The position numbers were made by a program, and so were the translations under genes. The notes under the pieces are model-generated. The model saw only the letters and a list, made by a program, of their open reading frames with translations, was not told the origin of the DNA and did not search any database. From assembly GCF_004920835.1 (NCBI RefSeq), contig NZ_QFHO01000006.1:62001-126000 (forward strand): a stretch of DNA of 64,000 bases, written 5' to 3'. Of this stretch, positions 34,782 to 46,017 are shown piece after piece (positions within the stretch are counted from its first letter, which is position 1; each line of letters opens with the position of its first letter). Origin of the DNA: Stenotrophomonas maltophilia. Its GTDB lineage: Bacteria; Pseudomonadota; Gammaproteobacteria; Xanthomonadales; Xanthomonadaceae.

Positions 34782-36851
34782 TCACTCTTCCGGGTAACCC
34801 AGGCGCACCGCGATCGGGGTGAGCTTGGCGAAGGCGGCGCTCATCACGTCGCGGTAGGTGCGCCAGTGGCCCGGCGGGAAGCGCGGTGCACCCAGCTGGG
34901 CGGCCGGCGGCATCGGCCGCTCGAACAGGCGGCCCAGCAGATCGGCCATCGCCTGCGGATCGTTGCCGATCTGGTCGATGCGCAGCAGCACCTGCGGATA
35001 CAGGTCTTCCTCGTGCAGCGTGGCGACCTGGGCCAGTGCGCGTGCCAGCCATTCGCTGGCTTCGGCCAGCGAGGTCATCGCCAGCGGTGCGGCGGCGCCA
35101 TAGGCCACCCAGTCCAGCAGCATGTCGCGCGGATCGCGCACCACCACCAGCAGGCGGCCCTGCGGCAACTGCGGGCGCAGCGCCCACAGCAGCGCGTTGT
35201 CCCACCACAGCAGCCAGTCGATGACGGCGTCGTCCTGGATCCCACGCGACGGCAACTGCTCGCGCCAGCGCTGCACCAGCCGCTCCGGGGTCAGCACGCC
35301 GGACGCGAGGTCCTGCAGCGTGTGGTAGTTCTGGAAGGCATCGTCAGGCGCATTGGAGGTATAGCGGTCGCTGCGCAGCACCGGGCTGGCGGCGGCCAGG
35401 CCGGTCGCCACGCGTTCCACGCCCGAACCCGGTGCGCCCCACAGGAAAATCGGCGCAGAGGTGGCATCACCGTCGATCTCGCCCTTGTCCGGCCAGCTCG
35501 GCGGTGCCTTGGCCTGCGGCGGCAGCGGCAGGCGCTGTGGTGCCTGCTCGGCCTGCAGCGCCAGCCACGTGTTCAGTGCTTCTTCCGGCTGGCCGGCGCG
35601 ATCCTGGATTTCACCCAGCCAGGTGCGCAGGTCGGCGCGATGGCCTTCCGGTGCCATGTCGATCAGCGCCTGCACGCGGGCGACGGCGGCGGCCGGGTCG
35701 CGCTGCAGCAGGCCTTCGACCAGGCGGGTTTCGCCGCTTACGCGGCCCGGCTCGAGGCTGACGATGCGCTCGGCGATTGCTTCGGCCTGCGCATGCTCGC
35801 CCAGCATGTCATGAAGGCGAAGGCGTGCTTCCAGCGCCGGCAGGTGGCCCGGCATCGTGTCCATCCAGCGCTCGACCGTCGCGGCGGCGGTGGGGCTTCC
35901 CACGTCTTCCACGGCCAGCCGTGCCAGCCACAGGTCGTGCAGCTGCGGATACTGTTCCAGCGCGGCGTCGAGGCGTGCGCGCGCCTCGTCCTCGCGGCCC
36001 AGGCGCTGCCAGGACATCAGCAGCAGCTGCAGTACCTGACGGTCGTCGGGCAGCGATTCCAGCAACGGCAGCAGATGCTCCAGCGCCTGCAGCGGCTGCC
36101 CGCTGCGCAGGGCCAGCTCACCGGCCAGGCGGCGCATCGACGGTGTATCCAGGCCTTCCTGCTGCAGGGCGATCTGCATTGCTTCGGCCGCCGCCTCCAG
36201 GTTGCCCTGGCGCAGCGCCAGCTGCACCACCAGGCCGTGCAGCGAGGTGATCGCCGGGTTCAGCTCCAGCACACGGCGGAAGGCCTGTTCGGCGAAGGCC
36301 AGCATGTCCTTGCCCAGATAGGCGAAGCCCAGTGCGTAGAGCACGCGGGTATCGTTGGGCTGTGCCTGGTTGGCGGCCGACAGCAGCGTCAGTGCACGAT
36401 CCGGGTCGTCACGGCGCAGCGCGATCATGCCGTCGATGGTCAGCAGTTCCGGATGGTCCGGCTCGACGCGCGAGGCAAGAGTGGACAGGCGCTGGGCTTC
36501 GTCGAAATCGTTGCGGCCGATCGCCAGGTGCGCCTGCATCAGGTAGGCGGAGAAGGAATTGGGATCGAGGCCGGTAGTACGCGCCAGCGCTTCGTCAGCA
36601 CCTTCGAACTGGCGCAGCGCCAGCAGCAGGCCGGCGTGCTGCAGGTGCAGCTGGGCATCGTCCGGAGCCAGCTGCAGCGCCTGCTGCAGGGCCTCCATCG
36701 CGGCCCCGGCGTTGCCCTGCTGCTGCAGCGCAAGCGCCAGCCAGCGGTGGGCCTCGGCCTGGCCGGGTTCATCACGGGTCCACGCCTGGGCCAGCTGCAC
36801 GGCCTGGTCGGCCTGGTTCTGGCGCAACGCTTGGATGATCTGGTCTTGCAT
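34782..36851 (-). CDS. Tetratricopeptide-repeat protein with sulfotransferase-like C-terminal domain
   Basis: A 689-residue protein. Residues 1-430 are about twelve TPR helices (for example AEAHRWLALALQQQGNAGAA; DPNSFSAYLMQAHLAIGRND). Residues about 455-650 resemble a sulfotransferase: FLWGAPGSGVERVATGLAA replaces the PAPS 5'-phosphosulfate loop (usually PRSGTS), and LLVVVRDPRDMLLDW matches the 3'-phosphate loop. The altered first loop makes activity uncertain. A related architecture is found in plant and xanthomonad sulfotransferases. Start taken at MQDQIIQ; an ATG seven codons earlier exists. Confidence 0.85.
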   Translation of the reverse strand: MQDQIIQALRQNQADQAVQLAQAWTRDEPGQAEAHRWLALALQQQGNAGAAMEALQQALQLAPDDAQLHLQHAGLLLALRQFEGADEALARTTGLDPNSFSAYLMQAHLAIGRNDFDEAQRLSTLASRVEPDHPELLTIDGMIALRRDDPDRALTLLSAANQAQPNDTRVLYALGFAYLGKDMLAFAEQAFRRVLELNPAITSLHGLVVQLALRQGNLEAAAEAMQIALQQEGLDTPSMRRLAGELALRSGQPLQALEHLLPLLESLPDDRQVLQLLLMSWQRLGREDEARARLDAALEQYPQLHDLWLARLAVEDVGSPTAAATVERWMDTMPGHLPALEARLRLHDMLGEHAQAEAIAERIVSLEPGRVSGETRLVEGLLQRDPAAAVARVQALIDMAPEGHRADLRTWLGEIQDRAGQPEEALNTWLALQAEQAPQRLPLPPQAKAPPSWPDKGEIDGDATSAPIFLWGAPGSGVERVATGLAAASPVLRSDRYTSNAPDDAFQNYHTLQDLASGVLTPERLVQRWREQLPSRGIQDDAVIDWLLWWDNALLWALRPQLPQGRLLVVVRDPRDMLLDWVAYGAAAPLAMTSLAEASEWLARALAQVATLHEEDLYPQVLLRIDQIGNDPQAMADLLGRLFERPMPPAAQLGAPRFPPGHWRTYRDVMSAAFAKLTPIAVRLGYPEE

Positions 36852-36907
36852 GACAGTCCGGTTCAAGTGCAAACCCGCATTGTAGCGGCCTGCGCACCGG
36901 TGCCGGT

Positions 36908-37942
36908 TCAGGCCTGCAGCACCCGCTGCAGGCGCTGCGCCACCCAGCGCTCGGAGAAGCCATCACCCCGCCAGTTTTCGAGGAAGCCGCAGTGGCCTCC
37001 CCAGCAGGCCGTTTCCAGGTGCGCCTGGCGCGGCAGCTGCCAGTCGCTGAAAGTCACGTACGGGATCACCGGGTCATCCTTCGCCATCAGGATGTCGGCC
37101 GGCACCTGCAGCGTGGCCAGGCGGTCACCGGCAATCGAATAACCGTCGAAATAGGCCTGCAACGAGCCGAAGCTGGTATGCCGTTCGACCAGCCATGCGG
37201 TCAGCGCGCGGATGTCCAGCTTCAGCACGCGGTCGTCGCAGTCGCTCAGCTCGGGGAACAGGTCGCGCTTGCGCCGCAGCGAACCGGCCCACTTGCGGCG
37301 GAAGTACCAGTCGTACATCGCCGGGCCGCTCTCGATGCTGTCCATGGTCAGCGCCGGGTCCAGCACCGGGCACACCGACGCCACCCGCAGCAGCGGCACG
37401 CCGGCGGCCGGCGCGCGCAGGGCCAGCCGCAGCACGAAGTTGCCACCCAGCGAATAGCCGGCAGCCACCAGCGGCAGCTGCGGCCAGCGCTGGGCGATAT
37501 CGCCTGCGGCATGCACCACTTCGTCGATCAGGTTGGAATGGAAGATGCCGGGGTTGAGGTGATGGGTGTTGCCGTGATCGCGGAAGTTCAGGCGCACCAC
37601 ATCGAAACCCTGTTCGATCATGCGCGCAGCCGCCATGCGCATGTAGCTGGATTCGGCACTGCCCTCCCAGCCGTGCAGCAGCAGCGCGATGCCCTTGGGC
37701 TCGCGACCTTCGACATGGCTGTGCCAGCCCTGCAGGCGCACGCCGTCGCCGCCATCCAGGATCAGTTCTTCGCTGACCGCACCGGTGGCCGCCAGCAGCA
37801 GCAGGCCGCGCTGCAGGCGCATGCGGCTGGAGCTGAGCATCGACTGCAGGTGCGGATTGCGCAGCCAGCGTGGCGGCTGGTAGTCGGCCGCATGCAGCGT
37901 CGGCGTACCGGCGTCCAGGACAGGTGGCGGGATCAGAGCCAC
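36908..37942 (-). CDS. YheT-like alpha/beta hydrolase
   Basis: A 344-residue hydrolase of the YheT/ABHD1-3 family. RWLRNPHLQSML is the family N-terminus, LLLHGWEGSAES the oxyanion strand, AAGYSLGGNFVLR the nucleophile elbow, and CWGGHCGFLENW holds the catalytic His. Substrates are medium or long acyl esters, with weak evidence. It lies seven bases after an acyltransferase gene on the same strand, hinting at lipid turnover. Confidence 0.93.
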   Translation of the reverse strand: MALIPPPVLDAGTPTLHAADYQPPRWLRNPHLQSMLSSSRMRLQRGLLLLAATGAVSEELILDGGDGVRLQGWHSHVEGREPKGIALLLHGWEGSAESSYMRMAAARMIEQGFDVVRLNFRDHGNTHHLNPGIFHSNLIDEVVHAAGDIAQRWPQLPLVAAGYSLGGNFVLRLALRAPAAGVPLLRVASVCPVLDPALTMDSIESGPAMYDWYFRRKWAGSLRRKRDLFPELSDCDDRVLKLDIRALTAWLVERHTSFGSLQAYFDGYSIAGDRLATLQVPADILMAKDDPVIPYVTFSDWQLPRQAHLETACWGGHCGFLENWRGDGFSERWVAQRLQRVLQA

Positions 37943-37949
37943 CGCACCC

Positions 37950-38741
37950 TCACTGCGTGCTCATGGCCGCCACGATGCGCGCGCGCGAGGTTTCCGCGAT
38001 GCGCCGACGGCCTTCCAGGTCCTGGGCACCGATCGGCTCCAGGAAATGCACTTCGGTATGCCGCGCCGGCTCACCGAGCAGGCGCAGGAAATTGGCGAAG
38101 AAACTCTCGCCTGGACCGAACGCGACAATGGTCTGCGCGTCGCCCTTCAGCCCGTACACCAGCGCCACCGGCTGCACCGGCACGCCGGTTTCAACGGCAG
38201 CCTGGAAGATGCGGGCATGGAACGGGCCCACCTCGTGGCCTCCGCGGGTGCGCCCTTCAGGGAACACGCCCACCGCCTTGCCGGCACGCAGCCGGTCGGC
38301 CATCACCTGCATCACCCCACCGAGCGATTCGGTGTTGCCACGCTGGTGGAAGATGGTCTGCCCACGCGCGGCCAGCCAACCGACCAGCGGCCAGCTGGCG
38401 ATCTCGCGCTTGGCAACGAAGCCCATCATGCGCTGGCTGTGCAGGATGGAGATGTCGACCCAGCTGACGTGGTTGGCAACGAACAGCACCGCGCCCGGCA
38501 GCGGCCTGCCGACCTGCGACAGGCGGAAGCCGAAGATCCACATCAGCCCGCCCTGCCACCAGTTCACCACTTTGGCTCCGAACGTATCCTCGCCCACCCG
38601 CAGCTCGCCCCACGGCGGCAGCATGCCGATCAGGATCAGCGGCAGGAACACGGTGATGTGGACCAACAGCAGCGGTACGCGGTACAGGTAACGGCACACA
38701 CGCGCCACGCCGCCACGGGGGGCCGGAGTGGGGGAAGTCAT
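37950..38741 (-). CDS. 1-acyl-sn-glycerol-3-phosphate acyltransferase-like protein
   Basis: A 263-residue membrane acyltransferase of the PlsC family. The HX4D motif is NHVSWVD (about residues 90-96) and the substrate motif is VGVFPEGRTRGG. One or two membrane segments lie near residues 20-45. It transfers acyl chains to lysophosphatidic acid or an analogous acceptor. Forms a two-gene unit with the YheT-like hydrolase. Confidence 0.9.
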   Translation of the reverse strand: MTSPTPAPRGGVARVCRYLYRVPLLLVHITVFLPLILIGMLPPWGELRVGEDTFGAKVVNWWQGGLMWIFGFRLSQVGRPLPGAVLFVANHVSWVDISILHSQRMMGFVAKREIASWPLVGWLAARGQTIFHQRGNTESLGGVMQVMADRLRAGKAVGVFPEGRTRGGHEVGPFHARIFQAAVETGVPVQPVALVYGLKGDAQTIVAFGPGESFFANFLRLLGEPARHTEVHFLEPIGAQDLEGRRRIAETSRARIVAAMSTQ

Positions 38742-38861
38742 CCGCGCACGATACCGGAGCGCCGCAGCAGCTGCCAGCCGATTTAGGCCATAACAGCCAT
38801 TGGCCGGGGCAATCGGCGGGGAACGCTGGGTTCCGCTGCCGTCAACACGCCCTCGTGGGGC

Positions 38862-39296
38862 TCAACCGTGGCCGGCGGCCACCACCGCCAGGGTCAGCCG
38901 CGAGATGCACACCAGCCGCCCCTGCTCGTCCTCGATGCGGATCTCCCACAGCTGGGTGCTGCGGCCCACGTGCAGCGCGCGGGCGGTGCCGGTGACCGTA
39001 CCCGAACGCACGGCACGCACGTGGTTGGCGTTGATCTCCAGGCCAACGCAGATCTGCTTTGTGGCATCCACGCACAGGTTGCCGGCGCTGCTGCCCAGCG
39101 TCTCGGCCAGCACCACCGAAGCACCGCCATGCAGGATGCCGTACGGCTGCCGGGTGCGTTCGTCCACCGGCATGGTGGCCTGCAGCCAGTCCTCGCCAAC
39201 CGCACTGAAGACGATGCCCAGCGATTCGATCGCCGTGTTGCGGCTGAGCGCGTTGAGCTGCTCGATGGAAACGGCTTCGCGGAACACCTGGGTCAT
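38862..39296 (-). CDS. Hotdog thioesterase (PaaI/MenI type)
   Basis: A 144-residue thioesterase starting MTQVFREAVSIEQL. RQPYGILHGGASVVLAETLG is the active-site HGG motif with the catalytic Glu in LAET, as in YbdB and MenI (1,4-dihydroxy-2-naphthoyl-CoA hydrolase). The substrate could be an aromatic acyl-CoA. It begins 10 bases after the phospholipase D gene. Confidence 0.9.
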   Translation of the reverse strand: MTQVFREAVSIEQLNALSRNTAIESLGIVFSAVGEDWLQATMPVDERTRQPYGILHGGASVVLAETLGSSAGNLCVDATKQICVGLEINANHVRAVRSGTVTGTARALHVGRSTQLWEIRIEDEQGRLVCISRLTLAVVAAGHG

Positions 39297-39306
39297 GCGG
39301 GCACCT

Positions 39307-41358
39307 TCAGAGGATGGGAACGAGGCCGGCACCGAATGCGGTCAGCATGCGCACCAGCAGCCACTTCGGCCCGACGTTGACTTCGGGGAAGTCACCGACG
39401 GCGCTGTAGCAGCGATGGAAATCAGGATCCTGCCTCGGCAGCGGCTGCGGGCAGTCCGGGCCGGGCTTGAATTCGTAGTCGGTGGCGTAGCGCCACGGCC
39501 AGAAATCGAGAATCGGCAGCGCTTCGGAAGCCTTGCCTACGCTGTAGTTCAGCCCCGACAGCACCGGCGGCTTGGCCCGCGGCGCCACCGTCCATGAGTT
39601 CTGCGGATGGGTGTCGCGCAGGATGCTCTGCGCCAGTTCCTCGGCAAAGACCGGGTCGTCGATGATCACCGCGCCTTCGGTGTTGTAGTTCTCGCTGCGC
39701 GGATCGAAGTTGTGGGTGCCAACCACGCCGATGCGGCGATCCACCACCAGCGACTTGGCGTGCAACCCCATGCGCGCGCCCTTGCGGGTGACCGGCAGCG
39801 GCTTGTTGACTGCCTTGCTGCCCAGGAACGACGGCCGCGTCTCGGTGCGCAGCAGTCGCGTTTCGACCTCGCTGCCAGCCGCCCGACGGCGTTCGCGGGC
39901 ATTCTGGTAGGCGCTGCCGGTACGCGGGTGGTTCACCGGCCCCTGCTTGCCGGTCCCGTTTGAACCGCCATCGCTGCCACCCCGCGCGTTGCTGCCCGCC
40001 GCGCTGCCACCAATCAACGGGTTGCGGCCACTGTCATCCGCGCCATCGGGCACGGCGATCGGGTCAGGCAGCAGATTGCGGTAGTCGACCGGCGCATCCA
40101 GCGGGAACGGCTTGTATTCGAAGATATTGAAGCCCAGTTCGCGCATGTTGCGGCGCTTGTACTTGTACGACAGCGCATACACGATCGGGTTGTCGGTGGC
40201 CGCCAGGCTGTTGCTGGACACCACCACGCGCGGCGGCTGCGGACGCTTGCGCAGTTCACGGAACAGCTTCTGCGCCGGCTTGGACAACACCAGGTAGGGC
40301 GTCTGCAGGATCACTTCCTTCTGCGCGCTGGCGATCAGCGCATCCAGCTGCGGCTCGGTCACATGCTGGCCGGCCAGCGGTGCATCGGCTTTTTCACGGC
40401 GATGCTTGCGCGGCAGGTCGGCGACATAGCGCACCGAGGCGACCGGCAGCGCGGTATCGACAAAGGAGCGGGTGACGAAGTCGATGTCGTTGGCTTCAGC
40501 ACTGACCCGCTGCACCCGCTCGGGACGGCGGAAGGTGGCCGGGGGCAATGTGGGCACGCCCTGGCGCAGCAGGGTACGGCCTACGTCATTCAGGCGTTCG
40601 GCCGGCACGCTGCGCTGCGCGCGCCAGAACGCATCGAAGTTGGCGGCCATCGCCCGCGCTTCCGGTCCGGCGATCAGCACATCGCGGTCGCGGAAGTTGT
40701 ACTCGCGGTCCCAATCGTAATAATCGTCCTGGTAGTTGCGGCCACCGACCACGCCGATCGCATCGTCGATCACCAGCAGCTTGTTGTGCATGCGCTGGTT
40801 GAAGCGACGGAAGCAGCACAGCACGCTGCCGGCGTAGTCGAAATAGTTCAGGCGCGCCTTGCCGAAGGTCGGGTTGTAGACCCTCAGCTGGAAATTCTGG
40901 TGGGCACCGGACAGCGCGCCGAGGATCTCGAGGTCGGAGATCGCCGAGAGCTGGTCGATCAGCACCCGCACCTTGACCCCGCGCCGGGATGCGGCCAGCA
41001 GTTCGTCGATGACCAGGCGGGCGCTGTCGTCCTTGTCGAAGATGTAGGTCTGCAGGTCGATGCTGCGGGTGGCGCTGCGCAGCAGGTTGAGCCGCGCGAC
41101 CAGGGCGCCCTCGCCCTCATCCAGCAGCGTGGCGTAATGCTGCGGCCGTTCCGGGGTGGATTCGGTGAACGCCCGGCCGGCCAGGGCCCGCAGTGGCGAA
41201 TCCAGCGCACAACGGTCGGCGCGCTGGCAATCGACTTCGGTCGAGCGTGCCTGCACGGCGATGGCTTCGGCCCGGTCACGCTCGGCATGCGACAGCGATG
41301 CACAACCGCTGCCCAGCAACACGGTTGCCAGCACCAGTACACGCAGCAGGTGGTTCAC
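39307..41358 (-). CDS. Phospholipase D-family lipoprotein, cardiolipin synthase-like (ClsC type)
   Basis: A 683-residue lipoprotein (lipobox GSGC). Two HKD motifs are intact: HNKLLVIDDA with GGRNYQDDYYD, and HAKSLVVDRR with GTHNFDPRSENYN. A low-complexity Gly/Ser/Asn stretch (about 455-490) interrupts the second half and looks like a recent expansion. ClsC-type enzymes make cardiolipin from phosphatidylglycerol and phosphatidylethanolamine in the envelope. The stop of the yceI-like gene overlaps its start by four bases (ATGA-type coupling). Confidence 0.9.
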   Translation of the reverse strand: MNHLLRVLVLATVLLGSGCASLSHAERDRAEAIAVQARSTEVDCQRADRCALDSPLRALAGRAFTESTPERPQHYATLLDEGEGALVARLNLLRSATRSIDLQTYIFDKDDSARLVIDELLAASRRGVKVRVLIDQLSAISDLEILGALSGAHQNFQLRVYNPTFGKARLNYFDYAGSVLCCFRRFNQRMHNKLLVIDDAIGVVGGRNYQDDYYDWDREYNFRDRDVLIAGPEARAMAANFDAFWRAQRSVPAERLNDVGRTLLRQGVPTLPPATFRRPERVQRVSAEANDIDFVTRSFVDTALPVASVRYVADLPRKHRREKADAPLAGQHVTEPQLDALIASAQKEVILQTPYLVLSKPAQKLFRELRKRPQPPRVVVSSNSLAATDNPIVYALSYKYKRRNMRELGFNIFEYKPFPLDAPVDYRNLLPDPIAVPDGADDSGRNPLIGGSAAGSNARGGSDGGSNGTGKQGPVNHPRTGSAYQNARERRRAAGSEVETRLLRTETRPSFLGSKAVNKPLPVTRKGARMGLHAKSLVVDRRIGVVGTHNFDPRSENYNTEGAVIIDDPVFAEELAQSILRDTHPQNSWTVAPRAKPPVLSGLNYSVGKASEALPILDFWPWRYATDYEFKPGPDCPQPLPRQDPDFHRCYSAVGDFPEVNVGPKWLLVRMLTAFGAGLVPIL

Positions 41359-41972
41359 GGTTTAGGCGCCTCGCTCAGGCGCGCACGCAATACGAAAGTC
41401 ACTCGGTCACTCAAGGCAAGCTGCCAGCTTTCCATGCCATACCGGCCTCGTTGCACGGTACCGCGGCTGACGACGTCGCAATCATAGCCGGGTCGGGCGC
41501 AGTCCGCCTTCTCGACCTTGAGCGACTCCGGGTGGCTGATCCCACGCAGGGTCAACCTACCGTTGATGTCGCCCCCGTCCTCCACGGTCTCCGGCCAGTA
41601 CGGCAGGGAGTCGAACTCGACCACCGGATGGCGGCCGGCATCGAAGAACTCCTCACCGCGCATCCAACCGGTGTAGCGCGGCTTGCCAGGGATCTCGACC
41701 GAGCGCGTAAACATCTTCAGGTGCACCTGGTGGCGGCCGTCGGAGAGGATCTCGATGCGTCCCTCGAAGTGCGGAAACACGCCCTCGATGCGCTGCCCGA
41801 AGCGGGTGCGCACCTCGAAACCGATCTGCGAACGCTGCGTATCCAGGCGCAACACGCGGTGCGCCTCGGCGACCACCGGTGGCAATGTCGCAGGCGGTGG
41901 TGCGGCAGCCCAGGCCGGGCCGTACACCAGCAGCACGGGCAGCAGGAAGCGGCTGCGCCGCGCCATGCTCAT
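41355..41972 (-). CDS. YceI-like periplasmic protein
   Basis: A 205-residue protein with a signal peptide (MSMARRSRFLLPVLLVYGPAWA). The lipocalin-like YceI fold shows in VLRLDTQRSQIGFEVRT, YTGWMRGEEFFDAGRHPVVEF and INGRLTLRGISHP. YceI proteins bind isoprenoids such as ubiquinone or other amphiphiles. The frame extends upstream to 41996, overlapping sixA. It is coupled to the phospholipase D gene and follows sixA, so the three may be one transcript. Confidence 0.9.
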   Translation of the reverse strand: MSMARRSRFLLPVLLVYGPAWAAAPPPATLPPVVAEAHRVLRLDTQRSQIGFEVRTRFGQRIEGVFPHFEGRIEILSDGRHQVHLKMFTRSVEIPGKPRYTGWMRGEEFFDAGRHPVVEFDSLPYWPETVEDGGDINGRLTLRGISHPESLKVEKADCARPGYDCDVVSRGTVQRGRYGMESWQLALSDRVTFVLRARLSEAPKP

Positions 41973-41976
41973 CGGA

Positions 41977-42453
41977 TCACGGCCACCAGAACGCATTCAG
42001 GCTGGCCACGCCCGGCTCGATCGAGGCCTCGCGGGGGAAACCGAGCACAGCCACGCCGCCCGGCGGCATGCCGCGATAGTCACTGCTGGTGCCGTCGGTC
42101 ATCAGCGCCACCAGCTGCTCCAGGCCCGGGTTGTGGCCGACGATCAGCACCCTGTCCAGGTCACGCCGCTCATCCACCAGCGCGGCCAGGGTACCCGGGG
42201 TCGCTTCGTAGATACGGTCTTCCAGGCGCTTTTCGACATAGCCGATGGCCGCCATCACCGCTTCCAGGGTCTCGCGGGTCCGTCGCGAAGGGGAACACAG
42301 CACGCAGTCCGGCAGCAGCTTGTTCTCCTTCAGCCACTTGCCGGCGGCTTCGGCTTCGGCGAGCCCCACCGGCGACAACGGCCGGTCGAGATCAGCCTGG
42401 CCGGAAACGGCCGGTTCGGCATGGGCGTGACGGAGCAGGATCAGTTCGCGCAT
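41977..42453 (-). CDS. sixA: Phosphohistidine phosphatase SixA
   Basis: A 158-residue phosphatase of the histidine-phosphatase superfamily. LILLRHAHAEP holds the catalytic RH; SPSRRTRETLEAV and VLIVGHNPGLEQLV complete the pocket. In E. coli SixA removes phosphate from phosphohistidine proteins including NPr of the nitrogen PTS. It lies 37 bases after a ParA-type ATPase gene. Confidence 0.95.
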   Translation of the reverse strand: MRELILLRHAHAEPAVSGQADLDRPLSPVGLAEAEAAGKWLKENKLLPDCVLCSPSRRTRETLEAVMAAIGYVEKRLEDRIYEATPGTLAALVDERRDLDRVLIVGHNPGLEQLVALMTDGTSSDYRGMPPGGVAVLGFPREASIEPGVASLNAFWWP

Positions 42454-42490
42454 TGCGGGATTCCAGTAAAGGGGTGGGTACCTACGACTC

Positions 42491-44978
<2,488 letters not shown>

Positions 44979-44979
<1 letters not shown>

Positions 44980-45199
44980 CAACAGCAACAGGGAACTGTC
45001 GGAGGCGGGGCGGTATGGGCAGGCAGGACCGTTGGCGCCATGGATGGCGCCATCGAGCCCCCATGGACGGGTTCACGGCGTGTCCTGACTGCCCATACCG
45101 CCCCGCCATCCTCGGGAAGTCTGCCGTTGCTGTTGCTTCGGCTGTTGCTGTTGCTGTTGCTTCAGCCCTTGCCTCTGCAGGTGCCGGGTGCAACCCGGC
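44979..45199 (-). repeat. Multi-hairpin element, copy B
   Basis: Read on the plus strand: CCAACAG edge; 19-bp perfect outer arms 45004-45022 and 45089-45107, extended by CAGGAC/GTCCTG; an inner 8-bp hairpin 45034-45041/45044-45051; a low-complexity run of GTTGCT-type units (about 45123-45163); and a terminal hairpin GCCGGGT-GCA-ACCCGGC (45183-45199). All modules recur in copies C and D with different but self-complementary arms. No gene lies in 44729-45211. Confidence 0.65.
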
Positions 45200-45211
45200 C
45201 GAACCCCCTCC

Positions 45212-45847
45212 TTATGGCCAGGCTGGCGGCGCGGCGGCCCAGGCCTGCTGCACTTCCATCAGCGTGGCGCGCTCGTCCTCGCGCCATTGCGGCAGCAGCT
45301 GCGCATAGTGCGCACTGGTGCTCCACTGCGACGGCTCGGTACGCACCGCAGCGGCGTACCACTGCACTGCCTCCTGCTTCTGTCCCAGCCGCCACAGCGC
45401 CAGCGCGTAGGTCGGTGGCACCCAGCTGGGCTTGGTACGGGCATTGCCGGCCGATGAAAGCCACTGTTCCAGCGCCGCCTCCACCCTGCCCTGGCGCAAC
45501 AGATCCCATCCGTAGTTCCAGCGCACGCTGCGGCCACTGCTGCTCTGTGCCGATGCCTCCTTCAAGGCTTCGCCATACAGCTGCTCGGCCAGCTCGCCGC
45601 GGCCCTGGGCGCCGGCCACCGACGCCAGCTGCACCGTGGCCTCAACCGCACGCCGGCCGCGTTCACGCAGCTTGACCAACTGGGCAACGAGCTCATCGCC
45701 TTCACCCTGTATCGCCACCATCGGCGTGGCGGCCAGGTCGCTGTCGAAGTAGAACTCCTGTGGTGCCGGCAGGGCCGGCGCGGCCCACGCAGTGGCCGCT
45801 CCCGAAGCCAGCAGCACGCTGGCCAGGATCTTTCCTGAAACTGACAT
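45212..45847 (-). CDS. Secreted tetratricopeptide-like protein
   Basis: A 211-residue exported protein (signal peptide to about residue 26, AWAAPALP). Helical repeats with GRRAVEATVQLASVAGAQGRG, SVRWNYGWDLLRQGRVEAAL and YALALWRLGQKQEAVQWYAA suggest three TPR units. No partner is evident. Start MSVSGKILAS; a longer frame exists but overlaps the promoter of the oxidoreductase gene. Confidence 0.75.
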   Translation of the reverse strand: MSVSGKILASVLLASGAATAWAAPALPAPQEFYFDSDLAATPMVAIQGEGDELVAQLVKLRERGRRAVEATVQLASVAGAQGRGELAEQLYGEALKEASAQSSSGRSVRWNYGWDLLRQGRVEAALEQWLSSAGNARTKPSWVPPTYALALWRLGQKQEAVQWYAAAVRTEPSQWSTSAHYAQLLPQWREDERATLMEVQQAWAAAPPAWP

Positions 45848-46017
45848 CCCTTCTCCCCAGGCCGCAAGCGCAGCCTCCCTCTCTCCCCCCGATCCTAACC
45901 CCGGCGCCGCCACCGGCGCGAGTGCCGGGGCCCGCACGGCCTCGCTGCTACAATTCGCGCCTTTCCCGCCGCGTGCCTGCACGTGGCCGGTGCCAGCCGA
46001 TCCTCACCGGGCCAGCC

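Noticed and set aside
45123-45163. Tandem GTTGCT units as a possible CRISPR or satellite.
   Set aside because: Units are only 6 bases with no spacers; they are one module of the multi-hairpin element.
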